From positions 1 to 41,173 of the forward strand of contig JAEEYP010000086.1 of assembly GCA_016288155.1 (NCBI GenBank): 41,173 nucleotides of DNA, given 5' to 3'. Position 1 is the stretch's first letter; each line of letters opens with the position of its first letter. A program made the translations under genes and the position numbers. The stretch is from Clostridiales bacterium. Lineage in GTDB: Bacteria; Bacillota; Clostridia; Oscillospirales; CAG-272. The notes under the pieces were generated by a model. It had not been told where the DNA came from. It made no database searches and was given only the letters and a program-made list of their open reading frames with translations. Positions 1-7,042 of the stretch are shown one piece after another.

Positions 1-38
1 CCCAAAATCATGAGGAGGAATTGTATTGGAGGAAATGA

Positions 39-941
39 ATGACGGAAGACGATGGCATGACGATGATGACGCAGCAGGATCTGTTCGATGAAGCGAACGG
101 CATCCGACATTTCCAAACGATCGACAGCGACGCGCTCTTCGACATGCAGCTCGCGCGGCGCAGATACGTCGTCGAAGGACTGCTCACGGAAGGGCTCACG
201 CTGCTGACCGGCGACCCGAAAATCGGCAAATCGTTTTTCGCGCTCAGCCTGAGCGTCTCCGTTGCGAAGGGCGTTCCGTTTCTCTGCTTCCCGACGCAGA
301 AATGCGGCGTGCTCTATTTCTGCTTTGAAGACGACGCGAAGCGTCTGCAGCAGCGTCTTTTCGAGATGTCGGAGGAGGCGTTCTCCGGCCTGCATTTCTG
401 TCAGGAGATCCTGCGCCTCGGCGAAGGATTCATCGAGACGCTGTCGTCGTATCTGACGGAGCATCCGGACACGAGGCTGGTCGTCGTCGACACGCTGAAT
501 TATATCCGCCCGGATAAGTTCACGACGAACATGTACAAGAGCGACTACGACGACATGATCCTTCTGCATCAGCTCGCGCAGAAGTTCAGCGTCGCGCTGC
601 TGCTCGTTCATCATCACCGCAAGGCGCTCGGCAAGGACGATCTGCACGCGGTGTCCGGATCGACGGGGCTGACCGGCGGCGTCGACAACTGCATCAGCAT
701 CGAGCGTCCGCGGCGCAGCGAGAAGTCCGCCGTGCTCAAGGTCGTGAGCCGCGACATGGAATCGTTCGAGATCAAGACCGCCCCCTGCCCGGAAAAAGGG
801 CAGGGGACGGTTGTTCTTATTATCCGAGAAGCAAAAGAAGAAATCGATAGCTGGTACCAAGCCCGCAGCATCATGTGCTTTTGGGGGGAACCCAACTCGG
901 AAAAATCCGGACTATCGATTTCCAATAATAGTATATCATAA
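39..941 (+). CDS. RepA-like AAA ATPase, probably truncated or fused at its 3' end
   Basis: RecA-fold ATPase of the RepA/AAA_25 type found in plasmids and integrated elements, where it acts as a hexameric replicative helicase. Visible are Walker A GDPKIGKS (about residues 58-65), a FEDD segment, Walker B LVVVDTLN and a sensor-like LLLVHHHRK. The start is chosen from GGAGGA at 28-33, 5 nt before the ATG; a second in-frame ATG lies at 57. Two frames are open from the window edge and stop at 38 and 42, so an upstream neighbour probably overlaps or abuts this start. Up to about residue 247 (base 780) the protein reads as a normal family member. After that, the expected strand-rich C-terminus is missing and the frame enters a GC hairpin and AT-richer DNA, giving about 50 residues unlike the family. 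I read this as a gene cut by rearrangement. The annotation as ATPase is firm; its activity is doubtful. Confidence 0.75.
   Translation: MTEDDGMTMMTQQDLFDEANGIRHFQTIDSDALFDMQLARRRYVVEGLLTEGLTLLTGDPKIGKSFFALSLSVSVAKGVPFLCFPTQKCGVLYFCFEDDAKRLQQRLFEMSEEAFSGLHFCQEILRLGEGFIETLSSYLTEHPDTRLVVVDTLNYIRPDKFTTNMYKSDYDDMILLHQLAQKFSVALLLVHHHRKALGKDDLHAVSGSTGLTGGVDNCISIERPRRSEKSAVLKVVSRDMESFEIKTAPCPEKGQGTVVLIIREAKEEIDSWYQARSIMCFWGEPNSEKSGLSISNNSIS
782..805. repeat. GC-rich hairpin at the point where the ATPase homology ends
   Basis: Perfect 9-bp inverted repeat CCCCTGCCC / GGGCAGGGG (782-790 and 797-805) with a 6-nt A-rich loop, followed by TTGTTCTTATT on the plus strand. It could be a terminator or the end of a mobile sequence. 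It sits exactly where the coding similarity of the upstream ATPase stops. Confidence 0.6.
840..922. other. Inverted-repeat bounded segment, possible structured RNA or element end
   Basis: An 11-bp perfect inverted repeat (GAAATCGATAG at 840-850, CTATCGATTTC at 912-922) closes a 61-nt interval that holds smaller hairpins: GCTG/CAGC (850-853, 866-869), GCA/TGC (868-870, 876-878) and TTGGG/CCCAA (881-885, 891-895). The first two overlap by two bases, so they cannot form together. The layout resembles a multi-branched RNA, but I recognise no known family. Confidence 0.35.
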
Positions 942-1187
942 ACCGAACCGACTGTCAACTCGAAAAGCAAAATGCTTACTGCTGGCAGATCACCGGGACT
1001 TTGCTGCATCCCTCAGCAATGTCAGACGTCTGAAAAACATATCCCGTCGGGCATCATCCGAAAACCTTGATTCGTCCTGTATGTGTTCCGTCTGTAACTT
1101 CTGCCTTTTCTACGGATTCTCTCTGGAGTTCCGGAAAAAGCAGGAGTATGATTGTGGCAAACCCACGAAAGTAGTTCAAACCCATAT
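942..1187. other. AT-richer stretch without a convincing gene
   Basis: Base composition is clearly lower in GC than the rest of the window. Short open frames exist on both strands, but none has a ribosome site or recognisable protein. The right end carries a T-arm-like GTTCAAACCC (1174-1183). Best read as remnant DNA of an integrated element between the ATPase fragment and the tRNA-Ser gene. Confidence 0.5.
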
Positions 1188-1300
1188 CATTTTTGCTTCG
1201 CAAAAATGAGGGGGTCGAACCGTAACATTCTGCGAAAGATAAAAGAGGCAGTAAATTGCCTCTTTTATCTTTGGCGGAGAGGAAGTGATTCTGAACCCCG
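1188..1300 (-). repeat. Degenerate tRNA-Ser-end repeat unit, copy 1
   Basis: Unit made of a hairpin (CATTTTTGC / GCAAAAATG, 1188-1208), a T-arm-like GGGGTCGAACC (1211-1221), a 16-bp terminator stem (1235-1272) and a degraded tRNA 3' end (TTTGGCGGAGAGGA, 1270-1283, then GATTCTGAACCCC). The last part matches the 3' end of the intact tRNA-Ser downstream over 14 identical bases before diverging. Confidence 0.65.
1235..1272 (-). terminator. Terminator-like hairpin of the degenerate tRNA unit
   Basis: Perfect 16-bp stem, 1235-1250 with 1257-1272, and a 6-nt loop. It lies directly next to the degraded tRNA-like 3' end, in the same arrangement as the true tRNA terminator at 1399-1436. Confidence 0.6.
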
Positions 1301-1346
1301 GTTTTGCGCGGAGTGCAGCGGGGGCAGGGCACAGCGCCGCAAAACC
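1300..1346. repeat. Long inverted repeat between the two tRNA-end units
   Basis: GGTTTTGCG on the left and CGCCGCAAAACC on the right can pair around a GC-rich loop. It is present between copy 1 and copy 2 only, so it is an insertion relative to copy 1. Function unknown. Confidence 0.45.
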
Positions 1347-1350
1347 TTAT

Positions 1351-1447
1351 CATTTTCGCTGGCGCGAAAATGAGGGGTTCGGATCATGCAGTTTCGTGAA
1401 AAACAGGAGAAGCCCGAAAGGGCTTCTCCTGTTTTTGGCGGAGAGGA
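1351..1447 (-). repeat. tRNA-Ser-end repeat unit, copy 2 (merges with the intact tRNA)
   Basis: Same order of parts as the unit 163 bp upstream: hairpin CATTTTCGC / GCGAAAATG (1351-1372), T-arm-like GGGGTTCGGATC (1373-1384), a 17-bp terminator stem (1399-1436) and TTTGGCGGAGAGGA (1434-1447), which here is the real 3' end of tRNA-Ser. Confidence 0.65.
1399..1436 (-). terminator. Rho-independent terminator of tRNA-Ser
   Basis: Perfect 17-bp stem (1399-1415 with 1420-1436) with a 4-nt loop. Read on the minus strand it ends in a T-run, and its first base is the last base of the encoded CCA. It ends the tRNA-Ser transcript. Confidence 0.85.
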
Positions 1448-1524
1448 TGGGATTCGAACCCATGGTTCCTTTCGGAATCGCTGGTTTTCAAGACCAGTTC
1501 CTTAAACCGCTCGGACACCTCTCC
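1436..1524 (-). tRNA. tRNA-Ser(UGA)
   Basis: Class II tRNA of 89 nt including an encoded CCA. The 7-bp acceptor GGAGAGG/CCTCTCC, a long variable arm typical of serine tRNAs, T-loop GTTCGAATC, and anticodon stem CTGGT/ACCAG around loop CTTGAAA place the anticodon as TGA, which reads UCA and related serine codons. It is transcribed leftwards from a consensus promoter at 1730-1758 and ends at the abutting terminator. Its 3' end faces the mobile-looking DNA on the left, as expected for a tRNA used as an integration site. Confidence 0.97.
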
Positions 1525-1729
1525 GTATTCGATTGTGCGAAAAGTGATAGAAAACTGATAGATGCGGATCCGTTTCCCTGCGTGTCAAGTCCGCGAAAAA
1601 CGCAGAAAAACGGAGAAAAAACGAGAAATCAAGAGATTGACCGCTATATCGAGTGACGAACGTCCTCCGATTTCAAGACCGCCTCGTTATGACCGCTTCG
1701 ATAACCCTCCGTGTCCCGTCACGCTCCAT

Positions 1730-1758
1730 ATCATAGCACATTTTCCCCGGAATGTCAA
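1730..1758 (-). promoter_or_regulatory. Sigma-A promoter of tRNA-Ser
   Basis: On the minus strand TTGACA (1753-1758), 17-bp spacer, TATGAT (1730-1735). The transcript would carry a leader of about 200 nt (1525-1723) before the tRNA; I see no gene in that leader. Confidence 0.7.
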
Positions 1759-1780
1759 GCCTTTTTCGGACGGTCGGAAA

Positions 1781-1811
1781 CGGAGGCGGTCGGTATCCCC
1801 GACCGCCTCCG
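1781..1811 (-). terminator. Terminator of the glycyl-radical operon
   Basis: Perfect 13-bp GC-rich stem (1781-1793 with 1799-1811) starting 15 bp downstream of the activating-enzyme stop codon. The T-run is short on the minus strand. Confidence 0.7.
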
Positions 1812-1825
1812 GCACAAAGACAGGG

Positions 1826-2596
1826 TCATTGCTCGACCCGCACGGTGAAATCCCGCTCGAAGCGGCGGCGGAGCGCGTCGAGCGGCTCGCCGCGCAGCGG
1901 CTGCGTCGCCGCATAGGCGTACGTGAGTCCCATGGCTTCATACTTGCCGCTCCCCAGACGATGGAAGGGAAGAAGATCCACCGCCCCGATCCCCATGCCG
2001 CCGAGCGCCCGGCAGATGCCGTCGACGGACTCGTCGTCCGTATTGAAGCCGGGGATCAGCGGGATCCGGATCCGCACGGATTTCCCATCGGCGAGCAGGC
2101 GGCGCAGATTGTCGGTGATCCTTGACAGGTCCCCGCCGATCACCGTCCGCATGAGCGTCTCGGACGCCGTCTTGAAGTCGTAGAGATACGTGTCCGTATA
2201 GGGATTCATTCTCTCAAAGTTGGCATAGGGCACGTATCCCGCGGTATCGACGTATACCGAGATCCCCTCCCGGCAGAGCAGGGAAGCGAGCTGTGCCGCG
2301 CCCTCGGACTGGAGCATGACTTCGCCGCCGCTGAGCGTGACGCCTCCGCCGCTTTCCGCGAAGTAGTCGCGGTCGGCGAGCAGCTCCGGCAGCAGCGCTT
2401 CGCACTCGACCGACATGCCGCGGACCTCCCGCTTGCCTGTCGCCTTGTAGAAGAGCTGCGCCGGCTGCGGGGAGATCGTTTCGGGATTGTGGCACCACGG
2501 GCAGCGGAGCGGGCATCCCTTGAAGAAGATCGTCGTGCGGATCCCCGGTCCGTCGCCGAGAGAGAAGTGCTGGACGTTTGAAATATTGAGCAGCAT
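1826..2596 (-). CDS. Glycyl-radical enzyme activating enzyme (radical SAM)
   Basis: Radical SAM protein of 256 aa that would use a [4Fe-4S] cluster and S-adenosylmethionine to abstract hydrogen from the glycine of the partner enzymes encoded just upstream. The cluster motif is C28-x3-C32-x2-C35 within FFKGCPLRCPWCHNPE. The SAM-binding stretch is SGGGVTLSGGE (about 82-92). Most activases of non-PFL glycyl-radical enzymes carry a ferredoxin-like insert with two more clusters between these motifs. Here the insert is missing: LFY runs almost directly into KREVRGMSVE, as in pyruvate formate-lyase activase. The ATG at 2596 begins 11 nt after the stop of the preceding gene, and AGGAG inside that gene's end can serve as ribosome site. 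The frame is open far upstream, but homology starts at MLLNISNV. Last gene of the operon. Confidence 0.9.
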   Translation of the reverse strand: MLLNISNVQHFSLGDGPGIRTTIFFKGCPLRCPWCHNPETISPQPAQLFYKATGKREVRGMSVECEALLPELLADRDYFAESGGGVTLSGGEVMLQSEGAAQLASLLCREGISVYVDTAGYVPYANFERMNPYTDTYLYDFKTASETLMRTVIGGDLSRITDNLRRLLADGKSVRIRIPLIPGFNTDDESVDGICRALGGMGIGAVDLLPFHRLGSGKYEAMGLTYAYAATQPLRGEPLDALRRRFERDFTVRVEQ

Positions 2597-2607
2597 AACG
2601 GCGGCGC

Positions 2608-4725
2608 TTACTCCTGCTGGCTGCGGCTGAGGATGTCGTACTGGACGTCGCGGCCGAGCGTGACGTAGTAGGCGGAGAAGCCGGAGACGCGCACGACGAG
2701 ATCGCGGTAATTCTCCGGGTGATCCATCGCGTCCACGAGCACCTCGCGGGAGGTGGCGTTCATCTGGAGCTCCTGCCCGCCGTTCTTGAAGTAGACGCGG
2801 ATGAGCGCGGCGAGCGCGCGCAGGCGATCGCCCTGGAAAGCGGACGGGGAGAACTTCTGATTGACGACGGTGCCGCCCGCCGATTTCGTGTAGTCCGGTT
2901 TGGAGACGCTGCGGAGCGCGACGGTCGCGCCGAGGTGGTCGCGCCCGTGCGTCGGAGAGGCGGCGTCGGAAAGCGATTCGCCGCGCAGCCGCCCGTCCGG
3001 CGTCGCGTTCACTTCCTGACCGGCGGAAATATTGGCGGTATTCGCCGCCATCAGGACGTAGTACGGACCGCCGTCGCGCGTATGATGACGGGAGAAGCAG
3101 GCGTTGATATAATCGAGGAACCACACGGCGTACTTGTCGACGAAGTCGTCGCCGTTGCCGTATTTCGGGGCGGCGAGCAGTTTTTCACGCAGCTCCTCGT
3201 ACCCCTCGAAGTTGGCGTTCAGCGCGTCGCGCAGCTCGGCCAGCGTCGCCTCGTGATCGATGAAGACGACCTTCTCTACGGCGGCAAGGGAATCCGCCAC
3301 GGTGCCGACGCCCATGGCGCACGCGCCGTGGACGGAAGGATAGAGCGCGCCGCCGTTGTTGATATCCATGCCGCGGCCGATACAGTCGTAGCAGAAGCAG
3401 GAGAGGAACGGCTCGTTCACGGCTTCCTGACTGAGCAAGTCGGTGCGGTTGTGGATGCGGAGACAGTATTCGCTGACGCCCCAGTCGAGCTGCGCCTCGA
3501 AGTTCTTCATGAACTGCTCCATCGTGGTGATGGATTCCGCCTCGCCGAGCGCGAGCCCGCAGGACGCGGTGGACTGAGACATACCGTTATTGAAGACGTA
3601 GTCGAGGAAGAGCGGGGTATTGAAGCGGTCGTCCACCCACGGCGGCTGCTTCCCGGTGATGAAGTTCTCGATGCAGCCGACCATCGAATAGTTGTACACG
3701 TCCTCGCGGGCGTAGCCGTAGCGCGACAGGCCGGGGATGTTCACTTCGTCGTTCATAAGCGCCGGATAGCCGAGCCCGGTGCCGATGCTTTTCAGGCATT
3801 CGATGAGGAAATCGTCCGGCGTGTCGGAGCGGATGCGCGCGGAGAGGTTCGGACCGGGGATATTGCAGTTCTTCACCGCTTCGACGACGCAGTAGCTGAG
3901 CTCGTTCACGGCACAGGAGCCGTCGGGGGCGGTCCCGCCGACGCAGATGTTGACGACGTCGCCGAGCAGTTTGATGAAGACGTTCTCGAGCAGTTCCACG
4001 GCGAATTCCCGCGTGATGATCCCGTCCTCGACGTCCTTTTTATAGAACGGCCAGAGGTACTGGTCGATCCGCGCGAGCGCCATGGCGTAGCGCCCTTCCA
4101 TGAGGAAAGCCGTATGGCAGAACCACACGAGCTGGAGCGCTTCGGCGAAATGCCGCGGCGCGCCGTCGAGGAGCGCCCGGCAGTTGCCGCGGATGAACGC
4201 GAGCCGCTCTCCGTCGTAGGCGGGATCGCCGATGAGCGCGTCCGCCGCGTCGGCGTAGTGGGCGATCATGGCGGTGAAGCCCTCGAGCGTGATGCGCATG
4301 TCCTTCAGCGTTTCGACGCGTTTCCCGTCGTGCGCGTGGCGTTCGAGCGAGCGGTCGACGTCGTCGATCAGACCGCCGACGCCCTTCGAAAGGATGACGC
4401 GGTAATCCGGCGCGTAGTGGTCGTTATTCGTTCCGAAGTGACGGCGGCCGAGCATGCCGACCATGTGCTCCGCGTACTTGAGCTGTTTCTCTTCCTCTTT
4501 TACGAACAGGCAGTGACCGTTCCCGGTGATGAGCTCGTGGGCGAGGATGCGCGGCTTCGGCGCGGAGAACAGCGAATAGAGCATGTTGGCACGGATCCGC
4601 TGCGGCGCGGCGTTCGGATCCTGACGGAGACCGATAAACTTGAAATAGTGGGGGGCGTAGGCGCCTTCGGGCGTGTGCCGGAGATCTTCCCGGAGGTCTT
4701 CTCGGAGAGCGTTTGACGGCTTCAT
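2608..4725 (-). CDS. Glycyl-radical enzyme, copy 1 (PFL-like, substrate unknown)
   Basis: Oxygen-sensitive glycyl-radical enzyme of 705 aa. The radical site is RVSGFSA with the glycine at about residue 682. The active-site cysteine lies in MVGCIENF (about C351), followed two residues on by glutamate. The GCxE pattern is shared by diol/choline/hydroxyproline-type eliminases and decarboxylases rather than by pyruvate formate-lyase, which has CC. RIDQYLWPFYKKD and GYPALMNDEV are further family blocks. It is shorter than most family members (about 780-850 aa). Start chosen at ATG 4725 behind AAAGGAG; the frame is open further upstream but without homology. It lies 67 nt after its paralogue and 11 nt before the activase. 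Substrate cannot be named from sequence alone. Confidence 0.88.
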   Translation of the reverse strand: MKPSNALREDLREDLRHTPEGAYAPHYFKFIGLRQDPNAAPQRIRANMLYSLFSAPKPRILAHELITGNGHCLFVKEEEKQLKYAEHMVGMLGRRHFGTNNDHYAPDYRVILSKGVGGLIDDVDRSLERHAHDGKRVETLKDMRITLEGFTAMIAHYADAADALIGDPAYDGERLAFIRGNCRALLDGAPRHFAEALQLVWFCHTAFLMEGRYAMALARIDQYLWPFYKKDVEDGIITREFAVELLENVFIKLLGDVVNICVGGTAPDGSCAVNELSYCVVEAVKNCNIPGPNLSARIRSDTPDDFLIECLKSIGTGLGYPALMNDEVNIPGLSRYGYAREDVYNYSMVGCIENFITGKQPPWVDDRFNTPLFLDYVFNNGMSQSTASCGLALGEAESITTMEQFMKNFEAQLDWGVSEYCLRIHNRTDLLSQEAVNEPFLSCFCYDCIGRGMDINNGGALYPSVHGACAMGVGTVADSLAAVEKVVFIDHEATLAELRDALNANFEGYEELREKLLAAPKYGNGDDFVDKYAVWFLDYINACFSRHHTRDGGPYYVLMAANTANISAGQEVNATPDGRLRGESLSDAASPTHGRDHLGATVALRSVSKPDYTKSAGGTVVNQKFSPSAFQGDRLRALAALIRVYFKNGGQELQMNATSREVLVDAMDHPENYRDLVVRVSGFSAYYVTLGRDVQYDILSRSQQE

Positions 4726-4792
4726 GGCAGACTCCTTTGAATATAGAATTAGGATGTTCTTTATGGATTCATTGCCGCGGGAAACGGGAGCG

Positions 4793-6898
4793 TTACTCCT
4801 GCTGGGTGCGGCTGAGGATATCGTACTGGACGTCGCGGCCGAGCGTGACGTAGTAGGCGGAGAAGCCGGAGACGCGCACGACGAGATCGCCGTACTTTTC
4901 CGGATGCTCCATCGCGTCCACAAGTACCTCGCGGGAGGTGGCGTTCATCTGAAGCTCCTGCCCGCCGTTCTTGAAGTACACGCGGACGAGCGCGGCGAGC
5001 GCGCGCAGATGGTCGCCCTCAAAGGCGGAGGGGGAGAACTTCTGATTGACGACGGTGCCGCCCGCCGATTTCGTGTAGTCCGGTTTGGAGACGCTGCGGA
5101 GCGCGACGGTCGCGCCGAGGTGGTCGCGTCCGTGCGTCGGGGAAGCGGCGTCGGAGAGCGATTCGCCGCGCAGCCGTCCGTCCGGCGTCGCGTTGTCGCT
5201 CGCCCCGGCGGAAATGTTGGAGATGTTCGCCGCCATCAGGACGTAGTACGGACCGCCGTCGCGGGTACGGCGGCGGGAGAAGCAGCCGCTGATGTAGTTG
5301 AGGAACCACACGGCATACTTGTCGGCGAAGTCGTCGCCGTTGCCGTATTTCGGCGCGGCGAGCAGCTTGTCGCGCAGCGCCTCGTACCCCTCGAAGTTGG
5401 CGTTCAGCGCGTCGCGGAGCTCGGCGAGCGTCGCATCGTGATCGGTGAAGACGACCTTCTCCACGGCGGCGAGGGAATCCGCCACGGTGCCGATGCCCAT
5501 GACGGCGGCGCCGTGCACGGACGGATAAAGGCTTCCGCCGTTGTTGATATCCAGCCCCCGTCCGATGCAGTCATGGCAGAAGCAGGAGAGGAACGGCTCG
5601 TTCACGGCCTCCTGGCTGAGCATGTCGGTGCGGCTGTGGATATCGAGACAGTGTTCGCTGACGCCCCAGGCGAGCTGCGCCTCGAAATTCTTCATGAACT
5701 GATCCATCGTCGTGATGGATTCCGCCTCGCCGAGCGCGAGCCCGAAGGAGCCGCAGGTTTGGGAGACGCCGTTGTTGAAGACGTAATCGAGGTAGAGCGG
5801 CGTGTTGAAGCGGCTGTCCACCCACGGCGGCTGCTTCCCGGTGATGAAGTTCTCGATGCAGCCGACCATCGAATAGTTGTATACGTCCTCGCGGGCGTAG
5901 CCGTAGCGCATAAGTCCCGCGAGATTGACCTCGTCGTTCATGAGCGCCGGATAGCCGAGCCCGGTGCCGATGCTTTCAAGGCATTTGAGCAAAAAGTCGT
6001 CCGGCGTGCCGGGCATGATGCGCGCGGAGAGATTCGGTCCGGGCACGCGGCAGTTCTTTACCGCCTCGACGACGCAGTAACTGAGCTCGTTCACGTCGCA
6101 GGAGCCGTCGGGGGAGGTGCCGCCGACGCAGATGTTGACGGTGTCGTTTACGATCTTTATGAAGACGTTCTCAAGCAGCTCCACGGCACGAGAGCGCGTG
6201 AGGATCCCGTCCTCGACGTCCTTTTTATAGAACGGCCAGAGGTACTGATCGATCCGCGCGAGCGCCATGGCGGAGCGCCCCTCCATGCGGAACGCGGTGT
6301 GGCAGAACCACACGAGCTGGAGCGCTTCCGCGAAGTGCCGCGGCGCGCCGGATACGAGCGCCCGGCAGTTGCCGCGGATGAACGCGAGCCGTTCTCCGTC
6401 GTAGGCGGGATCGGCGGCGAGCGCGTCCGCCGCGTCGGCGTAATGGGCGATCATGGCGGAGAAGCCCTCGAGCGTGATGCGCATGTCCTTCAGCGTCTCG
6501 ACGCGTTTCCCGTCGTGCGCGTGGCGTTCGAGCGAGCGGTCGACGTCGTCGATCAGACCGGGAACGCCCTTTGAAAGGATGACGCGGTAGTCCGGGGCGT
6601 AGTGGTCGGCGTTCGTCTTGAATTTCCTGCGGCCGAGCATGTTGACGATCCGCTCCGCGTAGGCAAGATACGCCTCCTCTTCCAAAGCGAAGAGGCAGTG
6701 GGTGTTGCCGGCGATGAGATCGTGCGGGAGGATGCGCGGCTTCGGTTCGGAGAAGAGCGCGCGGATCATGTTGGCGCGGATCCGCTGCGGCGCGGCGTCC
6801 GGCTCCTCGCGGATCGCGCGGAATTTGAAACAGTGAGGAGCGTAGACGCCCTCGGGGACGGCAAGGATCTCTTCTCTGAGAGCTTGAGTAAGGCTCAT
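4793..6898 (-). CDS. Glycyl-radical enzyme, copy 2 (PFL-like, substrate unknown)
   Basis: First gene of the operon, 701 aa, a close tandem paralogue of the next gene. It has the same radical site RVSGFSA (glycine about 678), active-site MVGCIENF (about C347, E349) and RIDQYLWPFYKKD. The two copies align without internal gaps apart from four residues at the N-terminus and keep the same ribosome site and upstream bases (GGAGTCTGCC before ATG), so the duplication included the leader. Differences cluster at the far N-terminus and in scattered surface-type positions, while the pocket motifs are shared. Both copies appear intact, suggesting either a dosage effect or a hetero-oligomer. One activase serves both. 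Transcribed from the promoter at 6948-6976, divergent from the AraC-type gene. Confidence 0.88.
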   Translation of the reverse strand: MSLTQALREEILAVPEGVYAPHCFKFRAIREEPDAAPQRIRANMIRALFSEPKPRILPHDLIAGNTHCLFALEEEAYLAYAERIVNMLGRRKFKTNADHYAPDYRVILSKGVPGLIDDVDRSLERHAHDGKRVETLKDMRITLEGFSAMIAHYADAADALAADPAYDGERLAFIRGNCRALVSGAPRHFAEALQLVWFCHTAFRMEGRSAMALARIDQYLWPFYKKDVEDGILTRSRAVELLENVFIKIVNDTVNICVGGTSPDGSCDVNELSYCVVEAVKNCRVPGPNLSARIMPGTPDDFLLKCLESIGTGLGYPALMNDEVNLAGLMRYGYAREDVYNYSMVGCIENFITGKQPPWVDSRFNTPLYLDYVFNNGVSQTCGSFGLALGEAESITTMDQFMKNFEAQLAWGVSEHCLDIHSRTDMLSQEAVNEPFLSCFCHDCIGRGLDINNGGSLYPSVHGAAVMGIGTVADSLAAVEKVVFTDHDATLAELRDALNANFEGYEALRDKLLAAPKYGNGDDFADKYAVWFLNYISGCFSRRRTRDGGPYYVLMAANISNISAGASDNATPDGRLRGESLSDAASPTHGRDHLGATVALRSVSKPDYTKSAGGTVVNQKFSPSAFEGDHLRALAALVRVYFKNGGQELQMNATSREVLVDAMEHPEKYGDLVVRVSGFSAYYVTLGRDVQYDILSRTQQE

Positions 6899-6947
6899 GG
6901 CAGACTCCTTCGGCCGTGCGGTATGGCGCTTGCACGGTGCTGCCTAT

Positions 6948-6976
6948 AGTATAATACATTTCCCCGGATAAGTAAA
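6948..6976 (-). promoter_or_regulatory. Promoter of the glycyl-radical operon
   Basis: Minus strand TTTACT (6971-6976), 17-bp spacer, TATACT (6948-6953). The -35 is weak, which suits an activator-dependent promoter. The leader to the start codon is about 40 nt and contains the short stem CCGTGC/GCACGG. Confidence 0.6.
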
Positions 6977-6978
6977 TA

Positions 6979-7006
6979 GACAATCTTCATGCATCTTGAC
7001 AATCTT
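6979..7006. promoter_or_regulatory. Direct repeats, candidate AraC-type operator
   Basis: GACAATCTT occurs twice (6979-6987 and 6998-7006), and the core ATCTT occurs three times at 6983, 6993 and 7002, about one helical turn apart. The repeats lie just upstream of the glycyl-radical promoter and overlap the -35 of the regulator gene, the usual layout for activation of one gene and autorepression of the other. Confidence 0.5.
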
Positions 7007-7024
7007 ACACGAAAATCGTATAAT
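6996..7024 (+). promoter_or_regulatory. Consensus sigma-A promoter of the AraC-type gene
   Basis: TTGACA (6996-7001), 17-bp spacer, TATAAT (7019-7024). The start codon is at 7043, so the leader is very short (about 12 nt) and the AAGGAGGTG ribosome site (7029-7037) lies almost at the 5' end. Confidence 0.8.
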
Positions 7025-7042
7025 TGTGAAGGAGGTGACGGT

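Noticed and set aside
1188-1300. Possible tmRNA or second functional tRNA
   Set aside because: Only the 3' end resembles a tRNA; acceptor 5' half, anticodon arm and any tag-coding region are absent.
1054-1373. Short open frames on both strands near the tRNA-Ser gene
   Set aside because: They run through hairpins and tRNA-like repeats, lack ribosome sites and look like the peptides often mispredicted over tRNA borders.
2597-3124. Longer N-terminus of the activating enzyme
   Set aside because: The frame is open to about 3124 but overlaps the upstream enzyme gene, is arginine-rich, and family homology starts at MLLNISNV.
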